Shown here: piece by piece, positions 1 to 6,626 of the stretch | Position numbering within the stretch: position 1 is the stretch's first letter | Layout: each line of letters opens with the position of its first letter | Assembly (NCBI GenBank): GCA_025060275.1 | Contig: JANXCJ010000054.1 | Location: 1 to 11,659 of the forward strand | Length of the DNA: 11,659 nt | From: Bacteroidia bacterium | GTDB lineage: Bacteria > Bacteroidota > Bacteroidia > SpSt-205 | Direction of reading: 5' to 3' | Position numbers and translations under genes: made by a program | The notes under the pieces: generated by a model | Databases searched by the model: none | What the model saw: only the letters and a program-made list of their open reading frames with translations | Told to the model about the DNA's origin: nothing

Positions 1-1
1 A

Positions 2-1084
2 GAGGTAGTGGAGGGAATGCAATTTGACCGGGGATACATCTCGCCTTACTTCGTTACTAACCCTGACAAGATGGTAGCTGAACTGGAAGATGCTCTTATC
101 CTCATCCATGATAAGAAGATTTCTTCCATGAAGGACCTCTTGCCCATTTTGGAACAGGTGGTACGCATCAACAAGCCTCTCCTTGTGATCGCCGAAGATG
201 TAGAAGGGGAAGCACTTGCCACGCTGGTGGTCAATAAGCTACGGGGCACCCTCAAGGTAGTAGCTGTAAAGGCTCCTGGATTTGGTGATCGCCGGAAAGC
301 TATGCTAGAAGACATTGCAATCCTAACCGGCGGTACTGTCATCTCTGAAGAGCAGGGCTACAAGCTTGAACATGCTACCTTGGATTATCTTGGGAAGGCC
401 AAGAAGATCACGGTAGATAAGGATAACACTACAATCGTAGGAGGGCAAGGCAAACCTGAACAAATCAAGGCAAGAATTAACCAGATTAAGGCACAAATAG
501 AAACAACCACCTCGGATTATGACAGGGAAAAGCTCCAAGAGCGTTTAGCCAAGCTGTCCGGTGGGGTAGCAGTGCTGTATGTAGGTGCGGCGACTGAAGT
601 AGCTATGAAGGAAAAGAAGGCTCGTGTAGAGGATGCCCTTCATGCTACTCGGGCTGCAGTAGAAGAAGGTATCGTGCCTGGCGGAGGTGTGGCCTATATC
701 CGATGCATACCCGCTCTCCTGCCTGGCAAAGGAGGTATTAATGACAGGCTGCTAAAAGGAGATACAGGTATCGGAGTAGATATCATCCGAAGAGCTTTGG
801 AAGAGCCGCTCCGTCAAATAGCCTATAATGCAGGCAAAGAAGGAGCAATCATCGTAGAAAGAGTCCGAGAAGGCAAGGACGATTATGGCTGGAATGCGCG
901 TACAGAACAATTTGAAAATCTCTTTGAAAGTGGCGTTGTGGACCCTACCAAGGTAGCTCGCACCGCTCTGGAAAATGCAGCCTCCATTGCTTCTCTCCTC
1001 CTCACCACCGAATGTATCATCGTGGAGGAACCCGAAGAAGAAAAAGCTCCAGCTAAAGCTGGTGGAGCCGATATGGACTTCTAA
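2..1084 (+). CDS. groL: 60 kDa chaperonin GroEL, 5'-truncated by window edge
   Basis: This is the large chaperonin subunit, which forms double-ring cylinders that fold proteins in the cytoplasm with ATP and GroES. The frame is open from base 2, so the true start lies outside. About 360 residues remain, beginning near residue 188 by E. coli numbering. Visible family landmarks are VEGMQFDRGY at the start of the apical domain, IAEDVEGEALATLVVN, KAPGFGDRRKAML, TSDYDREKLQERLAKL, VGAATEVAMKEKKARVEDALHATRAAVEEG, and VDPTKV, whose Asp (codon 941-943) matches the catalytic ATPase Asp398. Identity is certain. The C-terminus is an acidic/Lys stretch (EEPEEEKAPAK) ending in GGADMDF, with no GGM-repeat tail. 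No groES is in view; if the genes form a groESL operon, it would lie upstream of the window. A strong terminator follows the stop. Confidence 0.98.
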   Translation, partial: EVVEGMQFDRGYISPYFVTNPDKMVAELEDALILIHDKKISSMKDLLPILEQVVRINKPLLVIAEDVEGEALATLVVNKLRGTLKVVAVKAPGFGDRRKAMLEDIAILTGGTVISEEQGYKLEHATLDYLGKAKKITVDKDNTTIVGGQGKPEQIKARINQIKAQIETTTSDYDREKLQERLAKLSGGVAVLYVGAATEVAMKEKKARVEDALHATRAAVEEGIVPGGGVAYIRCIPALLPGKGGINDRLLKGDTGIGVDIIRRALEEPLRQIAYNAGKEGAIIVERVREGKDDYGWNARTEQFENLFESGVVDPTKVARTALENAASIASLLLTTECIIVEEPEEEKAPAKAGGADMDF

Positions 1085-1118
1085 TCTAAGAGCTTAGCGA
1101 ATCCCCCTTTTGTCTCTT

Positions 1119-1154
1119 GCCCCCCTTCCTGAGAAGGGGGGCTTTTATATTTTT
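1119..1154 (+). terminator. Rho-independent terminator of groL
   Basis: A perfect 9-bp stem pairs GCCCCCCTT (1119-1127) with AAGGGGGGC (1134-1142) around a 6-nt loop. It is followed directly by TTTT and then an A/T-only run to 1154. It lies 35 bp after the groL stop and is the only convincing intrinsic terminator in the window. Confidence 0.93.
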
Positions 1155-1155
1155 G
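1148..1155 (+). promoter_or_regulatory. Bacteroidota -7 box TATTTTTG upstream of GNAT gene
   Basis: This is an exact match to TAnnTTTG, ending 10 nt before the ATG at 1166. It sits in the T-rich tail of the groL terminator. No TTG -33 element is seen at 17-23 nt upstream, where the terminator stem lies. A start site about 5 nt past the box would give a leader of roughly 5 nt. The box could partly be a by-product of the T tract, so this is less secure than the other exact matches. Confidence 0.5.
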
Positions 1156-1165
1156 AGTTAAGACC

Positions 1166-1591
1166 ATGATCTCAATAGTCTTTCGGCCTCTACAGACCCA
1201 CGAGGCAAACCTCATACTTGAGTTACCCCTTAGAGAGGGGCAGGATTATTTTTTGCCTCCCCCATTTCCCATGGCAACTGGTAGAGTCCAACGATGGGGG
1301 CTGTGGAAAGATGAGCGCCTTGTGGGTTTTGTAGAGGTAGTTGGGCGTCCTCCCCTTTTATGGATAAGTAGGCTCGGAGTCCATAAAACTTTTCAAGGGC
1401 AGGGATATGGGCAACAGGTGTTGGAAAAGCTGATTGGGCAGCTTCGCCGAAACCGCCGGATTGCTGAGTTGAGGGCTGCTGTACATGCGGAGAACCTCCC
1501 CGCTCGCCGCTTATTTGAAAAGTTGGGCTTTTCCCAGCTTTCACAGGAAGCAGTTGATAACGAACTCATTTATGCCCTCTCTCTCAGATGA
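1166..1591 (+). CDS. GNAT-family N-acetyltransferase
   Basis: A 141-residue single-domain acetyltransferase. GNAT enzymes transfer acetyl from acetyl-CoA to an amine on a small molecule or protein; the substrate cannot be read from sequence. Motif A, the pyrophosphate-binding loop of the CoA site, is residues 70-85, with QGQGYG at 77-82 after the beta4 strand LLWISRLGV. Motif B follows as AVHAENLPARRLFEKLGF (105-122), with the typical Asn110 and a C-terminal beta strand. Length and motif spacing are normal. There is no Shine-Dalgarno in front of ATG 1166. The gene follows the groL terminator, so it is probably transcribed separately. Its 3' end overlaps the convergent glycosyltransferase gene by 8 bp. 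Confidence 0.88.
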   Translation: MISIVFRPLQTHEANLILELPLREGQDYFLPPPFPMATGRVQRWGLWKDERLVGFVEVVGRPPLLWISRLGVHKTFQGQGYGQQVLEKLIGQLRRNRRIAELRAAVHAENLPARRLFEKLGFSQLSQEAVDNELIYALSLR

Positions 1592-2444
1592 GCCGATAGT
1601 TTCTGAATTCCCCTATTCGCATGCCTATGTTTTTTTCTATCCAGTTTAGAATACGCTCTCGGAGGGGAATTTTGACACTGTTAGGGTTATACGGGAAATC
1701 CCATGAATACTTTCGTATCCTCTCCTCCATTATAGCCGGGTGGCTGCCCACGAAAGGGGTAAGTAGAACATTTAGGTCATAGTTGTAGTCTTTGGACACA
1801 TTTTTTTCTATCCAGGCATCCTCATGCCAGTAACGGTGAAGCTCTAGAAGTTTCTGGCGCTGCTTTTCTGGGGGGCGTACCCAGCCATAGTGAAATATCC
1901 GTGCTTGGGCTGGTTTGACGCGAAGCTTACGTCCTGCACGCCGGAAGCCCTGCGCATCGCGATAAGCCTGGATCTCTCTGAGAGGGCGAATTACTCGTAC
2001 TTCTCTTCTGTACCACTTCTTAGATGCCCCTACCCATTCATAACTCCCATAAAAATGTAAGTAATCAAATACCAAGCCCTCTACATCGTTTTCATTTTTC
2101 CATTTCTCCATGGCGCTTTGGAGGGAAGCATAATCTGCCTCATGAAGAACTTCATCTGCTTGTAAATAGAGATACCAATCAGCGGGAGGAAGCTGACCAA
2201 GAAGCTTATTTGTTTCTTGTGCCAGTACCTTTCCACCCTCCCGAAGGTGCAAGTTCCACTGGCTGTCAATCACTACTAATTTTGGCTCTCCCATAGCGAG
2301 AAGGCTCTCTTTCGTCTCATCCTCACTCTGCCCTACACTAACGAAAAATTTATCGCACAGGGGTAAAGCCGACAGGATAGCCTCCCGAAAAGGATAATCC
2401 ATCTTTATACCGTTCCGCAGAATCATGAATCCTATGACCTTCAC
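1584..2444 (-). CDS. Glycosyltransferase, family 2-like (GT-A fold)
   Basis: With a GTG start at 2444 this is a 286-residue protein. It has the N-terminal beta-strand of GT-A enzymes (KVIGFMILRNG, residues 2-12), a family-2-like ALPLCDKFFVSVGQSEDET block (26-44), and a DXD-like QADE (95-98) after the strand WYLYL, which would bind metal and nucleotide-sugar phosphates. HYGWVRPPE (185-193) and a basic, aromatic C-terminal third follow. There is no signal peptide or membrane helix, so it is likely cytoplasmic, acting on a surface glycan or lipid precursor; donor and acceptor are unknown. The frame can be opened 3 codons earlier at TTG 2453, but that TTG is part of a promoter-like TATATTG. A GAGGA (2470-2466) lies 12 nt from that TTG and is the one argument for the longer form. 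The gene is divergent from proline dehydrogenase. Confidence 0.8.
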   Translation of the reverse strand: MKVIGFMILRNGIKMDYPFREAILSALPLCDKFFVSVGQSEDETKESLLAMGEPKLVVIDSQWNLHLREGGKVLAQETNKLLGQLPPADWYLYLQADEVLHEADYASLQSAMEKWKNENDVEGLVFDYLHFYGSYEWVGASKKWYRREVRVIRPLREIQAYRDAQGFRRAGRKLRVKPAQARIFHYGWVRPPEKQRQKLLELHRYWHEDAWIEKNVSKDYNYDLNVLLTPFVGSHPAIMEERIRKYSWDFPYNPNSVKIPLRERILNWIEKNIGMRIGEFRNYRLI

Positions 2445-2450
2445 GGGGAA

Positions 2451-2457
2451 CAATATA
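2451..2457 (-). promoter_or_regulatory. Probable -7 box TATATTG of the glycosyltransferase gene
   Basis: TATATTG is TAnnTTTG with one T missing. It lies 6 nt upstream of GTG 2444, the same spacing as the exact box before the alpha-oxoamine synthase. The nearest minus-strand TTG (2485-2483) is 25 nt upstream, slightly long for a -33 element. The site is plausible but imperfect. Confidence 0.45.
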
Positions 2458-2487
2458 CTTATCTTTCCTCAGAGTAGACTCCCAATT

Positions 2488-2516
2488 TTGTTACCCTTTG
2501 CGAGCTTGTACTTTTG
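2488..2516 (+). promoter_or_regulatory. Bacteroidota promoter (TTG / TACTTTTG) of proline dehydrogenase
   Basis: The -7 box TACTTTTG (2509-2516) matches TAnnTTTG exactly, and a TTTTG ending at 2490 sits 18 nt upstream as the -33 element. This is the best two-part promoter in the window. Only 4 nt separate the box from ATG 2521, so transcription should begin at or within a base or two of the start codon, giving a leaderless mRNA. Confidence 0.75.
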
Positions 2517-2520
2517 TCAT

Positions 2521-3717
2521 ATGAGCATACTTCATGCAACGACGAATTTGGACTTAGATGATACTGCGACGGGGTATGCTTACCGCAGCACTGAGGAGCT
2601 CAAATCAGCACGGCTTCTCTTTCAACTCTTACGATATGGTGCATTAGTGAGGATGGGCAATAATATAGGGGCTTTAGCCTTGAGGCTAAAACTACCCATA
2701 GAAGGGGTTTTGCGAAATACCTTGGGACGTCTTTTTCTGGGTGGTACTGATTTGGAGTCTACTTTACCTACGCTTCGTAGGCTTAGCTCACATGGTGTGT
2801 CTGTGATGTTAGATTATGCAGTTGAGGCATCTTCCCATGCTTCTCAACAAGAAGCTACACTGGAAGAATACCTCCGAATGATAGAATTCAGTAGCAAACA
2901 TAGAGATTTAGTAAGCTTTATTGCCATCAAGTTGACAGCTTTAGCTCCTCCCCTATTATGGGAGAAGTTGAGTTCTCAAGCACCTCTATCCCCATTCCTT
3001 TTGAGTGCAAAGGAGGCGTTTGAGAGTCGGTTTGCTCGTCTGGTCACAGCAGCTATTAGGAGTGGGGTTCCTCTTATGGTGGATGCCGAGGAGAGTTGGA
3101 TACAATCTGCTATTGACAGGGTAATAGAGGAGTATATGGAGAGAAACAATAAGGACAGCATCTTCATCTACACTACTATTCAGATGTATAGACGCGATAG
3201 GTTAGACTATCTCAAGGCACTCCTATCACGGGCTAGTACTTACAAAGTGGGGGTCAAGCTAGTCAGAGGGGCTTATGTGGAAAAAGAAAGAAAAAGAGCT
3301 AAGGAGAGAAATTACCCAGACCCCATTCAGCCTACCAAAGCAGCCACAGATATAGCTTACGATGCTGCCCTTATGCTTTGTTTGGAGAACATAGAACGGG
3401 TAGGTCTGTGCATAGCTACGCATAACCGCACCAGCTGCATGAAAGCTGTACAGTACGTCCTCATGCAGGGAATTTCTCCTTCTCATCCGCACTTAAGCTT
3501 TTCTCAGTTATATGGTATGGCGGATCCCCTTTCCTTCGGGCTGGCAAGAGCAGGCTTTCGCGTGGTAAAGTATGTGCCATATGGTCCCGTAGAAAAAGCC
3601 TTTCCTTACTTAGCAAGACGAGCAGAGGAAAATTCAAGCCTCTCTGACCAGAGTGGAAGGGAACTAAGGTGGATAAAGGAGGAGCTGGCTCGCAGGAAAC
3701 GCATTTCACAATCATAG
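2521..3717 (+). CDS. Proline dehydrogenase (monofunctional, FAD-dependent)
   Basis: It oxidises L-proline to pyrroline-5-carboxylate with FAD, the first step of proline catabolism, feeding electrons to the quinone pool. The 398-residue protein is one PRODH barrel domain with no P5C dehydrogenase part as in PutA. Landmarks are LDYAVEA (97-103), VDAEESW (187-193), YTTIQMYRRD (217-226), GVKLVRGAYVEKER (244-257), ATHN (299-302), FSQLYGMAD (327-335), YVPYGPVEKAFPYLARRAEEN (351-371), the last holding the paired arginines (366-367) expected to bind the substrate carboxylate. The frame stays open to ATG 2425, but those 32 extra residues would overlap the divergent glycosyltransferase start and precede the promoter, so ATG 2521 is preferred. 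No P5C dehydrogenase gene is nearby. The 21-bp gap to the convergent next gene holds no terminator hairpin. Confidence 0.95.
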   Translation: MSILHATTNLDLDDTATGYAYRSTEELKSARLLFQLLRYGALVRMGNNIGALALRLKLPIEGVLRNTLGRLFLGGTDLESTLPTLRRLSSHGVSVMLDYAVEASSHASQQEATLEEYLRMIEFSSKHRDLVSFIAIKLTALAPPLLWEKLSSQAPLSPFLLSAKEAFESRFARLVTAAIRSGVPLMVDAEESWIQSAIDRVIEEYMERNNKDSIFIYTTIQMYRRDRLDYLKALLSRASTYKVGVKLVRGAYVEKERKRAKERNYPDPIQPTKAATDIAYDAALMLCLENIERVGLCIATHNRTSCMKAVQYVLMQGISPSHPHLSFSQLYGMADPLSFGLARAGFRVVKYVPYGPVEKAFPYLARRAEENSSLSDQSGRELRWIKEELARRKRISQS

Positions 3718-3738
3718 CAAATCTGAGAGTACGTATTT

Positions 3739-5178
3739 CTAATTGTCCAGCGCTTTATCTAAGAATTCCTCTACTAACTTTTCTACTGAGTCTTTCTGGG
3801 GGAGAGCGGACATCATTCCATATAGGGCGGCTGTACGCTTTGGAGGCTGGGTGACGTCTGCAGTTCGGCTGATCCAACGAGCTAATGAACGAACCCATCG
3901 CTCTGGCAAGATGGTTAATCCAGTTTTGAGAGCTTGCCTGCTTATCTTGCGATACCAGCCCCGTCGCTTAGCTTGAGATTCCTCTATCTTTACAACCTCT
4001 GATAAGTCATTAATGAAACTTTGGGCTATTCGTGCATGGCCTGCCGTGACAGTGAGATGCAGACTTGCAGGGCGCTGCTGGCGGTCTAAAAACCACTTGC
4101 GCTGAGCTAAAGCATCGCCTACTTTATAAATATCTACAGGGGGATGAGCACCGATAGCGAATATAGTAGCTATAGGCTTCCCTACAATATATAGAGATGG
4201 GAGTTTCAGTACAGCGGATTGAATATATTTTGCCGTTTCCCAAGCGATTCGGGCCGCATCCGTGAGTCCTTTCTCTCCTAAATACTGGAGGATAGCCCAG
4301 CTTGAAGCTATAGCTCCAGCTGAGCGTGTCCCTGCAAAGGTAGAAGAAGCATAGAGACCTCCAGGCCACCTTCCATATACGAAAAACTGATAACGGCGAA
4401 GGGCCTTATGCCGGTATAAAATCACAGAAGCGCCTTTAGGTGCATAGCCGTATTTGTGAAGGTCCACGGAGAGACTTGTGACCCCCGCTACACGAAAGTC
4501 ATAAGATGGAACTTCTATGTCCAGGCGTTCCAAGAAGGGTAGAATCAGCCCCCCTATACATGCATCTACATGGAAGAGGAGACCTCTCTTCTGGGCTAAT
4601 TCTGCGATCTGGGGGATAGGGTCCATTACCCCGTGAGGATAGGAAGGAGCAGAGGCAACTAAAAGGATAGTGCGTTCGGAGATAGCTGCTTCAATAGCTT
4701 CCACATCTGCACTACCATCTGAAGCGAGAGGGGTGTGAATCATTTTCAAGCCTAGATAATGGGCAGCTTTGTCAAAAGCAGGATGGGCAGAAAGCGGTGC
4801 TATTATCTCTGGGTGGGATAGGTGAGGCTTGCGTTCCTGAGCAAAATCTCGCGCAGCTTTGAGAGCCAGAAAAATACTTTCTGTTCCGCCACTTGTCATG
4901 GTGCCTCCTCCTTCTGTGGGGCAGTGCATAAGCTCCTTTACGATAGATACTACTTCATTCTCCATTCTGCGTAAGCTTGGAAAGGCTAATGGGTTCAGAG
5001 CATTTTCGGAGATGTAGCGTGCATAAACCTCCTGAGCTAACCGCAGCACCTCGGGACTATGATAATAAACCAAGCTCCATAACCTCCCCCCTTCACTATC
5101 CATATCTCTTGATTTCCAGTTAGCTATTTCAGTAAGAATCTCCTCTACTGAACGTCCTTGGGGGGGCAGCTGGCTCAT
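3739..5178 (-). CDS. Sphingosine-1-phosphate-lyase-like PLP enzyme
   Basis: A 479-residue member of the group II decarboxylase fold, most like sphingosine-1-phosphate lyase, which splits phosphorylated long-chain bases into a fatty aldehyde and phosphoethanolamine. Family features in order: an N-terminal GRLWSLVYYHSPEV segment, NPLAFPSLRRMENEVV (62-77), TSGGTESI (95-102), APSYPHGVMDPI (177-188), HVDACIGG (203-210) with PLP-contacting Asp205, SLSVDLHKYGYAPKGAS (235-251) with the likely Schiff-base Lys242, WPGGLYASSTFAGTRSAG (271-288) and C-terminal ALYGMMSALP. The N-terminal membrane anchor of eukaryotic lyases is absent, as in soluble bacterial forms. Glutamate or tyrosine decarboxylase is less likely given the WxGGxYASxTxAGxR motif. 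It is divergent, with a 38-bp gap, from the DUF2520 gene. The actual substrate is inferred, not shown. Confidence 0.88.
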   Translation of the reverse strand: MSQLPPQGRSVEEILTEIANWKSRDMDSEGGRLWSLVYYHSPEVLRLAQEVYARYISENALNPLAFPSLRRMENEVVSIVKELMHCPTEGGGTMTSGGTESIFLALKAARDFAQERKPHLSHPEIIAPLSAHPAFDKAAHYLGLKMIHTPLASDGSADVEAIEAAISERTILLVASAPSYPHGVMDPIPQIAELAQKRGLLFHVDACIGGLILPFLERLDIEVPSYDFRVAGVTSLSVDLHKYGYAPKGASVILYRHKALRRYQFFVYGRWPGGLYASSTFAGTRSAGAIASSWAILQYLGEKGLTDAARIAWETAKYIQSAVLKLPSLYIVGKPIATIFAIGAHPPVDIYKVGDALAQRKWFLDRQQRPASLHLTVTAGHARIAQSFINDLSEVVKIEESQAKRRGWYRKISRQALKTGLTILPERWVRSLARWISRTADVTQPPKRTAALYGMMSALPQKDSVEKLVEEFLDKALDN

Positions 5179-5183
5179 TTTTG

Positions 5184-5190
5184 CAAGGTA
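5184..5190 (-). promoter_or_regulatory. Probable -7 box TACCTTG of the S1P-lyase-like gene
   Basis: TACCTTG is TAnnTTTG lacking one T, and it lies 5 nt upstream of ATG 5178. This spacing matches the proline dehydrogenase and CapA promoters. No -33 TTG is evident; that position falls in the 5' end of the divergent gene's region. A leaderless or very short leader transcript is predicted. Confidence 0.45.
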
Positions 5191-5195
5191 TAAAA

Positions 5196-5203
5196 GAACT
5201 TTG
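5196..5203 (+). promoter_or_regulatory. Weak -7 box candidate GAACTTTG of the DUF2520 gene
   Basis: GAACTTTG matches TAnnTTTG except for its first base and lies 13 nt before ATG 5217. A TTTTTG ends at 5183, only 12 nt upstream, which is too close for a standard -33 element. This is a tentative call for a gene whose promoter must fit within or beside the 38-bp divergent gap. Confidence 0.25.
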
Positions 5204-5216
5204 AAATTGTAGCATT

Positions 5217-5969
5217 ATGATTTTGGTAATAGGGGCTGGGGGGGTAGGTCGTGCCATTGCCAGTCGTTTATCTGCCCTCCAATTGTCAGTGATTCTTATG
5301 CGCAGGCCCTACCAATCCATCCATGAGGCTTTTCCTACTGTAACGGATTATCGGGAAGTTCCATGGGCAAAGGTGGAAGGAGTTTTTCTCTGTGTGAGAG
5401 ACTCTCAAATAGTTCTTACTGCTACCCAGATACTTCCTTTTTTATCTCCACAGACTTTTGTCATTCATACAGCGGGTTCTGTACGCAGAGATGATCTACT
5501 ACAGCATGTAGGAGAGAGGGCAGGGGTAATTTATCCTCTTCAGACTTTTACGCCGGGGTATTTGCCGGAGTGGGGCACCTTCCCTGTTTTCTGGGAGGGA
5601 AACTTGCAAATCAAAAAATGGGCTGAGCTTCTTGTGGGAGATACGAAATGGCTTTATTACGCTTCCAGTGAGGAAAGATTGCGGCTCCATATTGGTGCTG
5701 TGTTCACTGCTAACTTTCTGAATGCTTTCTTTGCTATCGCAGCCTCTTTAGCCCATCCAGTGGGGGATTGGCGTTTATTCCTGCCCCTTGCGGAAAAAGT
5801 GATAGAAAAGCTTCACAAAATCCCTCCTCTACAGGCACAGACAGGTCCTGCTCGCCGTGGAGATATACCTACCCTAGAAAAACATCTCCACTATCTTGAA
5901 GGCTCGCATCCTGAGTTGGCCCCTATTTATAAGATTGTGACTGAGTATATAAGAACCCATCTTTCTTAG
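5217..5969 (+). CDS. Rossmann-fold and DUF2520 domain protein
   Basis: A 250-residue protein. The N-terminal NAD(P)-binding Rossmann domain begins with ILVIGAGGVGRAIASRL (2-18), followed by VFLCVRDSQI (56-65) and FVIHTAGSVRRDDL (81-94). YPLQTFTPG (106-114) marks the junction to the all-helical DUF2520 domain, with HIGAVFTANFLNAFFAIA (158-175) and TGPARRGD (209-216). The arrangement resembles pyrroline-5-carboxylate reductase and F420/NADP oxidoreductases, so an NAD(P)-dependent reductase acting on a small metabolite is a fair inference; the substrate is unknown for the family. Start ATG 5217 sits one codon before the Rossmann strand, so no earlier start is needed. Its stop overlaps the convergent gene by 4 bp. 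Confidence 0.87.
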   Translation: MILVIGAGGVGRAIASRLSALQLSVILMRRPYQSIHEAFPTVTDYREVPWAKVEGVFLCVRDSQIVLTATQILPFLSPQTFVIHTAGSVRRDDLLQHVGERAGVIYPLQTFTPGYLPEWGTFPVFWEGNLQIKKWAELLVGDTKWLYYASSEERLRLHIGAVFTANFLNAFFAIAASLAHPVGDWRLFLPLAEKVIEKLHKIPPLQAQTGPARRGDIPTLEKHLHYLEGSHPELAPIYKIVTEYIRTHLS

Positions 5970-6625
5970 TCGTCTTGCCAGTAATCGTATATCTTTTCTT
6001 TTTTCACTTGGGCCTTTTCAGTGAGGTATTGAATAAGCCGGTAGGCGGCAATCGGGTCTAGGATAGGATATGTAGGTCTCAGCGTCCTTTCAAAGTAAAG
6101 ATCACGATACCGCTGTTGGGCTACTTTGATGCGTTCTTGCGGGTCTAGAGGGAGATTCTGGAGAAAGTAAGCAATTATCTCTGGGCTGACATTATCGCGA
6201 GCGACTTGTAGTTGAGTTTCCAGGGGTATGTTTAGGAGGGCAAGCTTGAGTTCCTCGGGAGTCCGAATAGCTGATATTCTTACGGGAGGGAGTTCAATAG
6301 TATCTTCTACCAAGTAGTGTACAGCATATAAGAAGCCTTCGGTCGTATCACCTTTATAGGCTGCAAGGTATTCATTTAGGATAAGGCGCCCTCTTTTATA
6401 TCCTACTGCAGAGAAGTAGAGGGTATCCCCCCGAATCACCGGAAGGCTGTAGAATCCATCAGCATTTGCCATAGTGCCTCGCCGAGTGTGCCCAACCCGT
6501 ACTGAGACAAAAGGTATGGGCTCCCCTGTCGTTGCACTTACCGCCATACCTGACAGCTGGTAAACGCGAAGGTCTTGTGCCAATAGGGGTAGAAGCCCGA
6601 AGAGCAGTCCGAAGTAGATTCTCAT
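5966..6625 (-). CDS. Exported protein with carboxypeptidase-like regulatory domain
   Basis: A 219-residue protein. A signal peptide is evident (MRIYFGLLFGLLPLLAQ, likely cut after LLA at 16), so it is periplasmic or outer-membrane associated. Residues 24-78 form a CarboxypepD_reg-like beta-sandwich: LSGMAVSATTGEPIPFVSVRV, then GTMANADGFYSLPV and LYFSAVGYKR, as found at the N-terminus of many Bacteroidota TonB-linked receptors. No TonB plug, barrel or peptidase domain follows. The C-terminal half (about 115-219) is an unrecognised, probably helical segment, rich in Arg/Glu/Tyr and ending YDYWQDD. It is the last gene of the minus-strand run: its ATG lies 1 nt after the TGA of the phosphatase gene (TGAGATG), which suggests translational coupling. 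The role is unknown; a short stand-alone protein of this type may be structural or regulatory. Confidence 0.82.
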   Translation of the reverse strand: MRIYFGLLFGLLPLLAQDLRVYQLSGMAVSATTGEPIPFVSVRVGHTRRGTMANADGFYSLPVIRGDTLYFSAVGYKRGRLILNEYLAAYKGDTTEGFLYAVHYLVEDTIELPPVRISAIRTPEELKLALLNIPLETQLQVARDNVSPEIIAYFLQNLPLDPQERIKVAQQRYRDLYFERTLRPTYPILDPIAAYRLIQYLTEKAQVKKEKIYDYWQDD

Positions 6626-6626
6626 C

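Noticed and set aside
2463..2470. GAGGAAAG as a Shine-Dalgarno for a TTG 2453 start of the glycosyltransferase
   Set aside because: No other gene here has a Shine-Dalgarno, spacing is long (12 nt from GAGGA), and the TTG coincides with a promoter-like box. Kept only as an alternative.
2425..2520. 32-residue N-terminal extension of proline dehydrogenase from ATG 2425
   Set aside because: It would overlap the divergent glycosyltransferase start and its promoter, precede the proline dehydrogenase promoter, and has no counterpart in the family.
3718..3738. Possible terminator between proline dehydrogenase and the S1P-lyase-like gene
   Set aside because: No paired stem can be drawn in the 21-bp gap.
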